The notes under the pieces: model-generated
Database searches by the model: none
The model's input: the letters and a program-made list of their open reading frames with translations, nothing else
What the model was told of the DNA's origin: nothing
DNA from: a virus
Virus record (IMG/VR): IMGVR_UViG_3300027752_000076
Location: 1-28,954 of that record
Length of the DNA stretch: 28,954 nucleotides
Strand: one strand, 5' to 3'
Translations under genes and position numbers: made by a program
Shown: one piece after another, positions 18,277 through 25,322 of the stretch
How positions within the stretch are numbered: the stretch's first letter is position 1
How the letters are laid out: every line of letters starts with the position of its first letter

Positions 18277-19008
18277 TTAAGATTTTTCTTGTTGAATTGC
18301 TTCGTTTTCTTCTGAATTAAACACTTGATATAAGCTCAAGTCTTTTACTAATAACCCAGCCATTTCTAGTATTTTAACAATTAATTCTGTTTCCTCAGAT
18401 GGATGTAATTGAAAATCAACTGATTGACTAGCATCGTAAAGAGCTTCTCCAAATACCATTTGATAAGACCACTCAACTTTAGCTGGTTTCTTTATATACT
18501 GTAGCTCAACCTCACTTGGTTGTATTATCTCTGAGTCTCCATATATTCTTATGCCATTTGAGTTGGCAATAAATATGGGTCGTATATTTTTTGGTTTTGT
18601 TAGTGGTGAAGAATTTATATATAAAAAGTCATTTGCCTGTATTCTCTCAGCCTCAATAGACTCTACAGAAACTACACCAAAAGGATTTGTGGTGGTATTT
18701 TTATATATAACAGTTCCTAATCTATATATATCAGCGGGTTCGTTGAAATAACCAGCGACATATGTTGGTTGTACTGTTGTTTCAAATATATTTATCTTCT
18801 CATTTAAGAGATTTAACATGTCAGAATATTCTGTACTGTTTCCAGCTATTCTTCCAAATTGATTTATGTCATAAAAATATTGTTCAAACATATCTCCTTG
18901 AGCATGATTAGCAAATAGATTAAATTCTTGAGGGGTAACATAACCTCTCTGTTCTTTATTTAGTATTCCTAGCACCCTTTGGTACACAGTATCTATGCTT
19001 ACACTCAT
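18277..19008 (-). CDS. Neck/ring (head-tail connector) protein 1 (243 aa)
   Basis: The N-terminal helices (VYQRVLGILNKEQRGYVTPQ then EFNLFANHAQGDMFEQYF) are followed by a beta-rich centre and a helical C-terminus (HPSEETELIVKILEMAGLLV). This arrangement fits podovirus connector/adaptor proteins that bind below the portal, and the 'EQRGYVTPQEFN' segment is one I associate with crAss-like ring proteins. It is the first gene of the neck module, starting two bases after the stop of the 53-residue CxC protein. There is no membrane segment or enzyme motif. A structural adaptor role is inferred from position and general architecture. Confidence 0.65.
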   Translation of the reverse strand: MSVSIDTVYQRVLGILNKEQRGYVTPQEFNLFANHAQGDMFEQYFYDINQFGRIAGNSTEYSDMLNLLNEKINIFETTVQPTYVAGYFNEPADIYRLGTVIYKNTTTNPFGVVSVESIEAERIQANDFLYINSSPLTKPKNIRPIFIANSNGIRIYGDSEIIQPSEVELQYIKKPAKVEWSYQMVFGEALYDASQSVDFQLHPSEETELIVKILEMAGLLVKDLSLYQVFNSEENEAIQQEKS

Positions 19009-19010
19009 AA

Positions 19011-19172
19011 TTAATAAGGGAATTTGTTATTCAAATATTCTTTTCTTTTACTGCAAGCACATTCTTTACCTGTGGCTTTGCTTATTCCTTCGACTACTTT
19101 CTTTATTCCAGTAGCCTCTGTTATTGCTTCAATAGTATCTCCTAAACCTTTTTTTTTCATCTTAAAAGCCAT
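19011..19172 (-). CDS. Tiny conserved CxC protein (53 aa), function unknown
   Basis: The frame from ATG 19172 to TAA 19013-19011 encodes 53 residues beginning MAFKMKKKGLGDTIEAITEA and ending KRKEYLNNKFPY. Its C-terminal part has ECAC (C38, C40) followed by a basic KRK segment and a terminal FPY. I remember small proteins with the pattern GLGDTI...ATGIKK...CxC..R...LN..FPY recurring at this place in uncultured marine phages, so it is likely a real gene. Two cysteines alone cannot bind a metal well, so a dimeric zinc site or a redox pair is possible. Nine consecutive A residues on the coding strand (19149-19157) encode K6-K8 and are a likely spot for slippage or sequencing error. The UUCG hairpin lies just upstream. 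Confidence 0.75.
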   Translation of the reverse strand: MAFKMKKKGLGDTIEAITEATGIKKVVEGISKATGKECACSKRKEYLNNKFPY

Positions 19173-19191
19173 AACATATTTTTAAGTAAAT

Positions 19192-19213
19192 GTAACCGCC
19201 CGAAGGCGGCTAC
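19192..19213 (-). terminator. 9-bp hairpin with UUCG tetraloop between head and neck genes
   Basis: On the minus strand the sequence GTAGCCGCC-TTCG-GGCGGTTAC folds into a nine-pair stem (one G-U pair) closed as C(UUCG)G, an exceptionally stable tetraloop. It begins 10 bases after the stop of the 283-residue gene and ends 20 bases before the start of the 53-residue gene. The downstream sequence (ATTTACTTAAAAA) has only a weak U-tract, so partial termination, attenuation or an mRNA processing/stability role are all possible. Confidence 0.6.
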
Positions 19214-19222
19214 TTTAAATTT

Positions 19223-20074
19223 CTATTTAAGTTTCTTTAGTATTGATTTGTAAACTTCCATTCCTTCGTCTGTCTTGAAGTACGCAGCTAAAGCTGAGTA
19301 AGGATGTTCATCAAATGGTACTGTCATTAGTTTCCTGTTAGATTGACCGTATGTAAAAGTTCTTTGGTCAGCCGATAGATTAAGTACACCAGCCTCTGTA
19401 GCTTTTACCCCAATGTTTCTTAGTTGAACATTATCGTCGTCAGCAAGATCAAGGAATAAAGCTGGTTGTCTTTTAGCAAAGATCATTAGATCTCTTTTAA
19501 GTTCACTAGAAGATAAATCAGATACAGAACTACCAAATTCAGCTCTTAGTATAGCTTCTGCGTGTTCTATTTCTATTGTCCTAGCTGTGTTTAAAGCTTC
19601 AAGCTCTAGCTCTATCCAATAAAGTTCATTTTTAGAATCTTTAACTGGATTGTGTTCTGAATATACTTTGTTTAAGAATGGGTGATACAGTGATAAAAGT
19701 TTTTGTAAACAAACATCTTCTTTGTTAACCGTAATAAGTCCATCTCTTAAAACTATCCTACCGAGTGTTGCAGGTCCTTTCTGCTCATCAACAAAAGGTG
19801 AGGCATGATTTGTTGCATACCTAAGTTCTCTTTGATAACCTTTTTCTTCATCAAAATAAAGTAAAGGTTTCTTTTGACTATGCCTAGAAGGTATAGTATA
19901 TACCAATGGTGATTTACCGGTCTTGAGGTAGTATGTCCTAGCCTTGTATTCCCATTTTGGTTCTGCCATTTTAGGCATTTCTACTTTTAATATTTTTTTT
20001 GGTTGTACTATTGTCTCAACCACTTCCTGAGGAGCAACCTCAACTTTTTTTGCTGTAGCTTTCTTGTTAGCCAT
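19223..20074 (-). CDS. Conserved head-region protein of unknown function (283 aa)
   Basis: The N-terminus is Lys/Ala/Val-rich and low in complexity (about residues 1-40), followed by a folded region with 'WEYKARTYYLKTGKSPLVYT' and 'GRIVLRDGLITVNKEDVCLQ', a helical centre, and a C-terminal 'FKTDEGMEVYKSILKKL'. There is no membrane segment and no catalytic motif that I recognise. It sits between two hairpins, after the capsid gene and before the neck genes, which suggests a head-associated or head-completion protein made at lower levels than capsid. A possible own promoter lies just upstream. I remember similar proteins beside this type of capsid gene in marine phages, without an assigned function. 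Confidence 0.7.
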   Translation of the reverse strand: MANKKATAKKVEVAPQEVVETIVQPKKILKVEMPKMAEPKWEYKARTYYLKTGKSPLVYTIPSRHSQKKPLLYFDEEKGYQRELRYATNHASPFVDEQKGPATLGRIVLRDGLITVNKEDVCLQKLLSLYHPFLNKVYSEHNPVKDSKNELYWIELELEALNTARTIEIEHAEAILRAEFGSSVSDLSSSELKRDLMIFAKRQPALFLDLADDDNVQLRNIGVKATEAGVLNLSADQRTFTYGQSNRKLMTVPFDEHPYSALAAYFKTDEGMEVYKSILKKLK

Positions 20075-20082
20075 AATATGAT

Positions 20083-20112
20083 AAAATATAAATGTTATTA
20101 AAAAATTGACAA
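20083..20112 (-). promoter_or_regulatory. Possible Flavobacterium-type promoter (TTG-N19-TATATTTT)
   Basis: On the minus strand a TTG (20112-20110) is followed after 19 bases by TATATTTT (20090-20083), matching seven of eight positions of the flavobacterial -33/-7 pattern TTG-N17-23-TANNTTTG. It lies between the capsid terminator-like hairpin and the start of the 283-residue gene at 20074, where a new promoter would make sense. The implied 5' leader would be very short, and AT-rich sequence yields such matches by chance. Confidence 0.3.
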
Positions 20113-20148
20113 TAGCCTGTTACTATATATATAGCTAGCTAATGTCAC

Positions 20149-20196
20149 AAAATAATAATAACCACCCCCTATAAATTCAACAGGGGGTAATTATTA
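20149..20196 (-). terminator. Strong terminator-like hairpin after the capsid gene
   Basis: The arms 20182-20196 and 20156-20170 pair over 15 base pairs around a CCCCCU/AGGGGG core with an 11-base loop, beginning 12 bases after the capsid stop. Two pairs are G-U when transcribed on the minus strand but would be C-A mismatches on the plus strand, so the structure is built for minus-strand transcripts. It is followed by UUAUUUUG. This fits an intrinsic terminator or attenuator limiting read-through from the capsid gene. Confidence 0.75.
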
Positions 20197-20207
20197 AAAA
20201 TAATTAA

Positions 20208-21647
20208 CTATGAAGCTAAATCTTTAAATAAGATAAAGTTGTTAGCAGCTTGAACACATAGACATCTCTCAGATAAGAAATGAACGTTCATTGCATCTTC
20301 ATCAGAAGTAAAGTTACCTCCAACAGATCCAGTGATCCAAGATTTCATCTTACGATCATCCGCTTCAGAAGCTCTGTAACGAATATGTAAGAAAGGTCTT
20401 GATATGTTTTGTCCTAGCATTTGGTCATAAACTGAAGAAGTTCCAGCAGGTACTAATACCCCTTGAACATCACCAACTAAACCACGAGTTGTAGCGTCGT
20501 TTAAGTATTTCCAGTCAGTCTTGTAGAAATCGTAAGATCCACGTCTGAAACCAGAGAAACCTAGGTTAAGTGCCATATCTTCAGAATTTTCAAATACACC
20601 ATAAGATGTACCTCCAGCTCCGTAAGAGTTTTGAGCAGCTAACATGTTGTCGATACCTAGTGAAGTTGCACGGTCTAAGAATAACATGTTCTCTTCAATA
20701 GAACCTTGCTTGTCAAGTTCCTGTAGAATAAGATCAAAATCATCTAAACCAGTAGCACCATCAAAATCAGCATCAGTATAAACTAAACCTCTTTCTTCTA
20801 GCGCTGAGAATAAACCGTCAGAACCAGTGATAGCAGTTCCACCACCAAATCCAGATCCTGGAGTAATAGTAGTACCAGCAGCAGTACGTTCAGCTTCAAT
20901 CATAGACATTTCTAGTTGATCCTCGAAACGAATACGAGCTTCATGCTCAGATTTCAAGTACCATAAGTAACCAGATGTTCCAGCTTCAGTTGTAACTTCA
21001 ACCCATCCAATTTGAGCAGTGTCAGATCCATTAACTGAATACTTGTCTCTCAAGATGATTGGCTTATTGTTGAATTGCTCGAAAGCAGCATCTACAGAAG
21101 TACCAGCATTTTGAGTTCCTTTTGCATACTCAGAACCATATACGAATACTTTAACATTTCCAGAACCTGTAATGGCAGTGGTTTGAGTAGCTCCGTAACA
21201 AGCGAAAGTAATAGTAGCAACACCAGCAGCTGTAGTTACAGACTGTACATATGCTTTATCAACAGTAAAACCATCAGCACTAGCTATAACGATAGTAGCT
21301 CCAGGTCCTATAAGGTTTGTAGAGACACCAGCATTCGCAGGTATAGTTAAGGCAGTAGTTGTAGTAATTGTTGCGTTATCATACGCAATATGTAGTCGAC
21401 CTTGTTCAGACCAAACTACTTGATCAGATGCCATAGGCATTTCAGCTCCAACCATACGTAAAAATCCAGAGATTGTTCTGTTTCCAAAACGCTCAACTTC
21501 TTTCTCATATACTTCTGGTAAGAATTGTTGTGTAAAATCCATGTCCGTTAGGGACAGGTAATTGTCATTAAATAATGTTTGTGTTGGGCGTGGTGTTAAA
21601 TGCGCTAATGCGCCAGCACTACCCGTGAATGAGCCGTTTGCAGCCAT
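20208..21647 (-). CDS. Major capsid protein (479 aa)
   Basis: The position after portal and scaffold-like genes and the size fit an HK97-fold major capsid protein. Recognisable segments are an N-terminal arm (LSLTDMDFTQQFLPEVYEKE), a Thr/Ala/Gly-rich beta insertion at about residues 75-165 that may be an inserted surface domain, 'NKPIILRDKYSVNGSDTAQI' followed by GWVEV, and 'GYLWYLKSEHEARIRFEDQL', which I recognise as core capsid segments in uncultured marine phages of this type. The C-terminus contains 'ISRPFLHIRYRASEADDRK'. The gene ends with TAG and is followed at once by a strong hairpin. Its start is 17 bases after the scaffold-like gene, in an A-rich leader. Abundant expression is expected. 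No prohead protease gene is seen nearby. Confidence 0.88.
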   Translation of the reverse strand: MAANGSFTGSAGALAHLTPRPTQTLFNDNYLSLTDMDFTQQFLPEVYEKEVERFGNRTISGFLRMVGAEMPMASDQVVWSEQGRLHIAYDNATITTTTALTIPANAGVSTNLIGPGATIVIASADGFTVDKAYVQSVTTAAGVATITFACYGATQTTAITGSGNVKVFVYGSEYAKGTQNAGTSVDAAFEQFNNKPIILRDKYSVNGSDTAQIGWVEVTTEAGTSGYLWYLKSEHEARIRFEDQLEMSMIEAERTAAGTTITPGSGFGGGTAITGSDGLFSALEERGLVYTDADFDGATGLDDFDLILQELDKQGSIEENMLFLDRATSLGIDNMLAAQNSYGAGGTSYGVFENSEDMALNLGFSGFRRGSYDFYKTDWKYLNDATTRGLVGDVQGVLVPAGTSSVYDQMLGQNISRPFLHIRYRASEADDRKMKSWITGSVGGNFTSDEDAMNVHFLSERCLCVQAANNFILFKDLAS

Positions 21648-21656
21648 AATTTTTAA

Positions 21657-21667
21657 ATTTTAAGTTA
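21657..21667 (-). promoter_or_regulatory. A-rich translation-start leader, copy 1 of TAACTTAAAAT
   Basis: The TAA stop of the scaffold-like gene opens the 11-mer TAACTTAAAAT, followed by an A-rich stretch and the ATG of the capsid gene. The same 11-mer stands before the 431-residue fibre-like gene. It is the only visible start context for the capsid gene, which has no Shine-Dalgarno sequence despite needing very high expression. Confidence 0.35.
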
Positions 21668-22849
21668 TTTTTTTCGTTTAATTCCAAACTTAGAAGTTTT
21701 AGAACCACTAATAGAGCGCACTTTAAATCCACCAGTATCATTGACTTTTTCATGTGTCCCTCTAGGACTCATATCAATGTTTTTTGACTTCTTTATACTA
21801 TCTCTTACGCCATCGGCTTTTCCTTGCTCGTAAAAGTGCTGTGCAATCTTATCAGGATTCATAGCTGTAAATAAAGACTTGTGATAACCCTTAGCATCTG
21901 ACATTTCGTTTTTATCATTCAAGAACTTCTTGACGAAATTACTAATATCGCTTTGGGTAGTCTTTACTTCGTCTGCATTGTTTACTTTAAACCTAAACTT
22001 CTTATCTCCTACAGAATATTCAAAACCTTTGAAATCCTTAGAAAATACATTTTCAGTCTTCTTATTAAATGTAGACACATTATGTTCAGCTATTTTAGTA
22101 GCTTCTTCGTTTTCTTTTTTATAACGATTGAAAAAATCAACCGCTTCTTTTTGTTCAGGTAATAGTCTACTACCACCTTTTATTTCTTCGTAATAATTAT
22201 TTTTTAAACCATCTAGATGACTCTTAGCCTTAGCTAACTCTTCTCTTCTAGCTATCTTTTTTCTTCTTATATCTACATCTTCATCTATTTCTTCATCATA
22301 AGAAAAGTTGTCTTCCATTAAGAAGTCTATATCTTCTCTATCCAGATGAGGTTTAGTATTATTGTAATACTCCATCAATAGTTGGTCTTCGTTTAAGTCA
22401 TCGTAGTTTTGATTTAACTTAACATAATCTTCTAAAGTCCCGTTAGTTTCATTCATGAAATCAACAACCTTCTGTATATTTTCTGGTAATTCAGCTCCAG
22501 TAACTTGCTCGTATTCTACAGCTTCTTGAATTTCCTCTGCTAGGTCTTGAACCTGCTCAACAACTTCTTCATCTGTTATCTCCTCTATAACGGACTCAAC
22601 AGTGTCTTGTAATACAGCTTCTTCAGCTGGAACATCTACTGCCTGTTCTATTATTTCCTCAACAACTTCCTGCTTTGGTTGCTCTACAACTTCCTGTTGT
22701 ATTTGTTCAGGTTCTTTTTTATCTTCTGACTTGTTAAGTTCTGATAAATCAACCTTTATTACGCCATCATCAAATGACATTGGATTATTCTCTACTTCCG
22801 CTGTAGCTTTTTCAACTACCTCGGTTACTTCTTGTGTTTTTTCTGACAT
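21665..22849 (-). CDS. Scaffolding-like protein (394 aa)
   Basis: The protein lies between portal and major capsid, the usual place of a scaffold. Residues 1-125 are strongly acidic and rich in Glu, Val and Gln, and probably extended or coiled-coil. A helical middle has 'NGTLEDYVKLNQNYDDLNED' and 'HLDREDIDFLMEDNFSYDEE', segments I remember from this position in marine phage genomes. The C-terminus is basic (KTSKFGIKRKK), as expected for a scaffold tail that binds capsid. No protease or membrane motif is visible. It starts 32 bases after the portal gene. A scaffold role is inferred from position and charge pattern; a minor head protein is the main alternative. Confidence 0.65.
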   Translation of the reverse strand: MSEKTQEVTEVVEKATAEVENNPMSFDDGVIKVDLSELNKSEDKKEPEQIQQEVVEQPKQEVVEEIIEQAVDVPAEEAVLQDTVESVIEEITDEEVVEQVQDLAEEIQEAVEYEQVTGAELPENIQKVVDFMNETNGTLEDYVKLNQNYDDLNEDQLLMEYYNNTKPHLDREDIDFLMEDNFSYDEEIDEDVDIRRKKIARREELAKAKSHLDGLKNNYYEEIKGGSRLLPEQKEAVDFFNRYKKENEEATKIAEHNVSTFNKKTENVFSKDFKGFEYSVGDKKFRFKVNNADEVKTTQSDISNFVKKFLNDKNEMSDAKGYHKSLFTAMNPDKIAQHFYEQGKADGVRDSIKKSKNIDMSPRGTHEKVNDTGGFKVRSISGSKTSKFGIKRKK

Positions 22850-22881
22850 GATAAAATATTATATAAGTGTTATTACTATTA

Positions 22882-25314
22882 TTACCTAGGATTAGTGGAA
22901 TCTAAGTTAAATCCACCACCTAATATATCATTTCCCGCAGATTCAAAATTCTTTGGTACTTGATTTGTTTGGTTTCTGTATTTTATTTCTCCTTGCTGAG
23001 TTGCTTCCATTCTAGATCTATCATCTTTTCTATCCTCCTTAAGTAGCTCTCTACTCTTAGCTCCACTAGACTCTGCTTGCTTCAATTTTATATTCATTTG
23101 AAACTCTAACTGCATTAGTTCTTTTTTAGCAGCTATCTCTTGCATCATTTTTTGTGAGTCTATTGATGCCTGCAATTGTAGTAGCTCTGCTTTTTGAGCT
23201 GTTATTGCCTGGTTTTTCATAACCTCTGCTTGAGCAGAAACCTGCTGTGCTTGGGCATTAGCATCTGCTTGAGCCTTTATGTTCTGCTGTTGCATTTGCA
23301 TATCTCTTTCCTGCTTAGCTTTTCTTCTTATCTTCAATAATTGATTAGCTAGCCTAGTACTTCTTATCTCTCTAAGATCTATAGCATCATCGATATCTAT
23401 CAAACCAGAAGATATCGCAGCTTGTATGTTGTTTTCTAGTATAGCCTTTTCCTCGTCATCAGGTTGTAGTTCTATGAAAATAGCAAAGTCATGTAAGTAT
23501 AGATCTTTCATTTCCTCTAGTACAGCTACATTTTGATTACCTATCTTATGAGCGAAAGCTTCTTTTGCTGGAGAATATTCTAATATATCAGATATTCTAA
23601 GAGATAAATTTTCAGCTAAATCAGATGTTAAGAACAAACTACCATCTAGTATATGTCTGGTAGCAGTATTAGAGTTGGCAGCGGCTATTTTTTGTACACC
23701 AACTAGAGCTCTAGCATCAGGTGTACTTCCATCTCTAGCTTCATTCAAGCCGGTTACATCGCGTATCATTTGCAGATAGTAATTATAAGTGCTTATCAAG
23801 GCTGATAGCTTGTTACCACCAGAACCGCTAGTTATCTCCTGTATAGGTACTTTACCAGGATTCATTTCACCTTCTTGTGTAAAAGATCTACCTATAACGG
23901 AACCTGTTTGAAAAAACATATTTAATGCTTCCTGCGGATTGTAATTTGTCCCATTACCTAAATCTATTTCAGCTAAACCATCTGCATCTAAGTAAACCCC
24001 ATCAGGAACCATTCTAGACAACACCTGTTGCAGTTTAAGATGAGTTAGCTGTATCATATCAGCAAATCCAGTTATACGGCTTACAATTGATTCTATGCGA
24101 CCCTTGTACATTCTAGGTGCAACTATACTATAGTTCATCTTAACTTTAGTGAAATCACTTTTAGGTCTTATCATATTAGAGGCTATCTTCCATTCTAATG
24201 TCATTCCACCTAATATCTTTACACCTTCGTATAAAACCTCTATTGATCTAGATAATTTTTCTATACCAAATTGACTATATAATTCTGGAGGTGGATTAAA
24301 ACTATCGTCTTTTGGTATTAATTTAGAAGCTCCTGTAGAAGTGTCTTTTACTTTAAAAACTTCGTTGGTATAAGTTTTATAGTTGTAATACAAAACCTGT
24401 ACAGTATTGCCATCATCTTCATTGTAATTCTGTAGGTTTCTATCAGAAGAGTTGTTGTTACCATAAGATTGACCAGCGATCTTCTTTAAATCCTCATCTG
24501 TTAAGCCAGGAAATTGTTTTTTTAATTCGTTAATATGTATGCTCTTTACTTCACCAACATAATACAGGTCGTCAAAATAAGGTGATTCCGTGTAAGAGTA
24601 TACCAGGTTAACTGGATCAACATACTCTACTTTAACACCTTCAGACTTTGAGAATCTATTTTTTATTGCTCCTAATCCTATCGTAGTAAGATCGTAGTTG
24701 CATCTCCTTTTTATTAAATCATATTTATTACCTTCCAGTAATACGTTTATAGCTTGCTCTTCGGCTAATTCAACACTTTGCTTGTAGCTTAATTGCATGT
24801 GAAGATCTAACTCCTCCTTGTTTTTTGGTAATGTTTCTGGATTGTTTTCGAACAAGTCAACACCAAAACTAGCCTGAACCATCTCGGTAAGTTCCCTTGT
24901 TTGCATATCCCGTAAAATGGATTCCATATACCTAGTACGCTTATCTACTCCAAATGGATCTTGTGAATAAGCTTTTATATCAAACGATCTATCAGATATA
25001 CCATTAGTTACTATATCTACAAACTTAGGGATAACAGGTACTGGTTTCCAATCTAGGTTCAAGTAAGACATATCACCATTTATAGATAATTCATCTTTGT
25101 ATTTTTGAACAGGTTGTTCTCCTCTGGAGTAAAGTCTTAATCCATGGAAGCTATTTCTATTACTTTCAAATCTACTTCCTCTTCCTCCACTACCAGAATT
25201 GAACCACTCACTCTCTATAGCCCTACCTATTGAGGTACCGTATTCTAATGATGCCTTCTCCTGATCGCTAGCAATCTGGCTTGGAAAATAACTTGTTATT
25301 GGTAATTGAGCCAT
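22882..25314 (-). CDS. Portal protein (810 aa)
   Basis: This protein forms the dodecameric DNA channel at the capsid vertex. It follows the terminase gene directly. The segment 'NLDWKPVPVIPKFVDIVTNG' (about residues 66-85) is a signature I associate with crAss-like and related Bacteroidota phage portals. The middle contains 'RPKSDFTKVKMNYSIVAPRM' and 'MIRDVTGLNEARDGSTPDAR', typical of podovirus portals. The C-terminal 150 residues are a long Gln/Ala-rich coiled coil (around 'MQMQQQNIKAQADANAQAQQ'), consistent with the helical barrel. At 810 residues it is large, as in podoviruses with long barrels. The start lies 8 bases after the terminase stop, in AAATAAATATG. Confidence 0.9.
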   Translation of the reverse strand: MAQLPITSYFPSQIASDQEKASLEYGTSIGRAIESEWFNSGSGGRGSRFESNRNSFHGLRLYSRGEQPVQKYKDELSINGDMSYLNLDWKPVPVIPKFVDIVTNGISDRSFDIKAYSQDPFGVDKRTRYMESILRDMQTRELTEMVQASFGVDLFENNPETLPKNKEELDLHMQLSYKQSVELAEEQAINVLLEGNKYDLIKRRCNYDLTTIGLGAIKNRFSKSEGVKVEYVDPVNLVYSYTESPYFDDLYYVGEVKSIHINELKKQFPGLTDEDLKKIAGQSYGNNNSSDRNLQNYNEDDGNTVQVLYYNYKTYTNEVFKVKDTSTGASKLIPKDDSFNPPPELYSQFGIEKLSRSIEVLYEGVKILGGMTLEWKIASNMIRPKSDFTKVKMNYSIVAPRMYKGRIESIVSRITGFADMIQLTHLKLQQVLSRMVPDGVYLDADGLAEIDLGNGTNYNPQEALNMFFQTGSVIGRSFTQEGEMNPGKVPIQEITSGSGGNKLSALISTYNYYLQMIRDVTGLNEARDGSTPDARALVGVQKIAAANSNTATRHILDGSLFLTSDLAENLSLRISDILEYSPAKEAFAHKIGNQNVAVLEEMKDLYLHDFAIFIELQPDDEEKAILENNIQAAISSGLIDIDDAIDLREIRSTRLANQLLKIRRKAKQERDMQMQQQNIKAQADANAQAQQVSAQAEVMKNQAITAQKAELLQLQASIDSQKMMQEIAAKKELMQLEFQMNIKLKQAESSGAKSRELLKEDRKDDRSRMEATQQGEIKYRNQTNQVPKNFESAGNDILGGGFNLDSTNPR

Positions 25315-25322
25315 ATTTATTT

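Noticed and set aside
20120-20142. Alternating ctatatatatagctagcta palindromes considered as an attachment site or origin
   Set aside because: They are short, AT-rich and adjacent to a terminator and possible promoter. No integrase, repeat partner or replication gene is present in the window.
22602-22889. Plus-strand 95-residue Ser/Thr/Cys-rich frame
   Set aside because: It is the complement of the acidic Glu/Val-rich N-terminus of the scaffold-like gene, and its composition follows from that.
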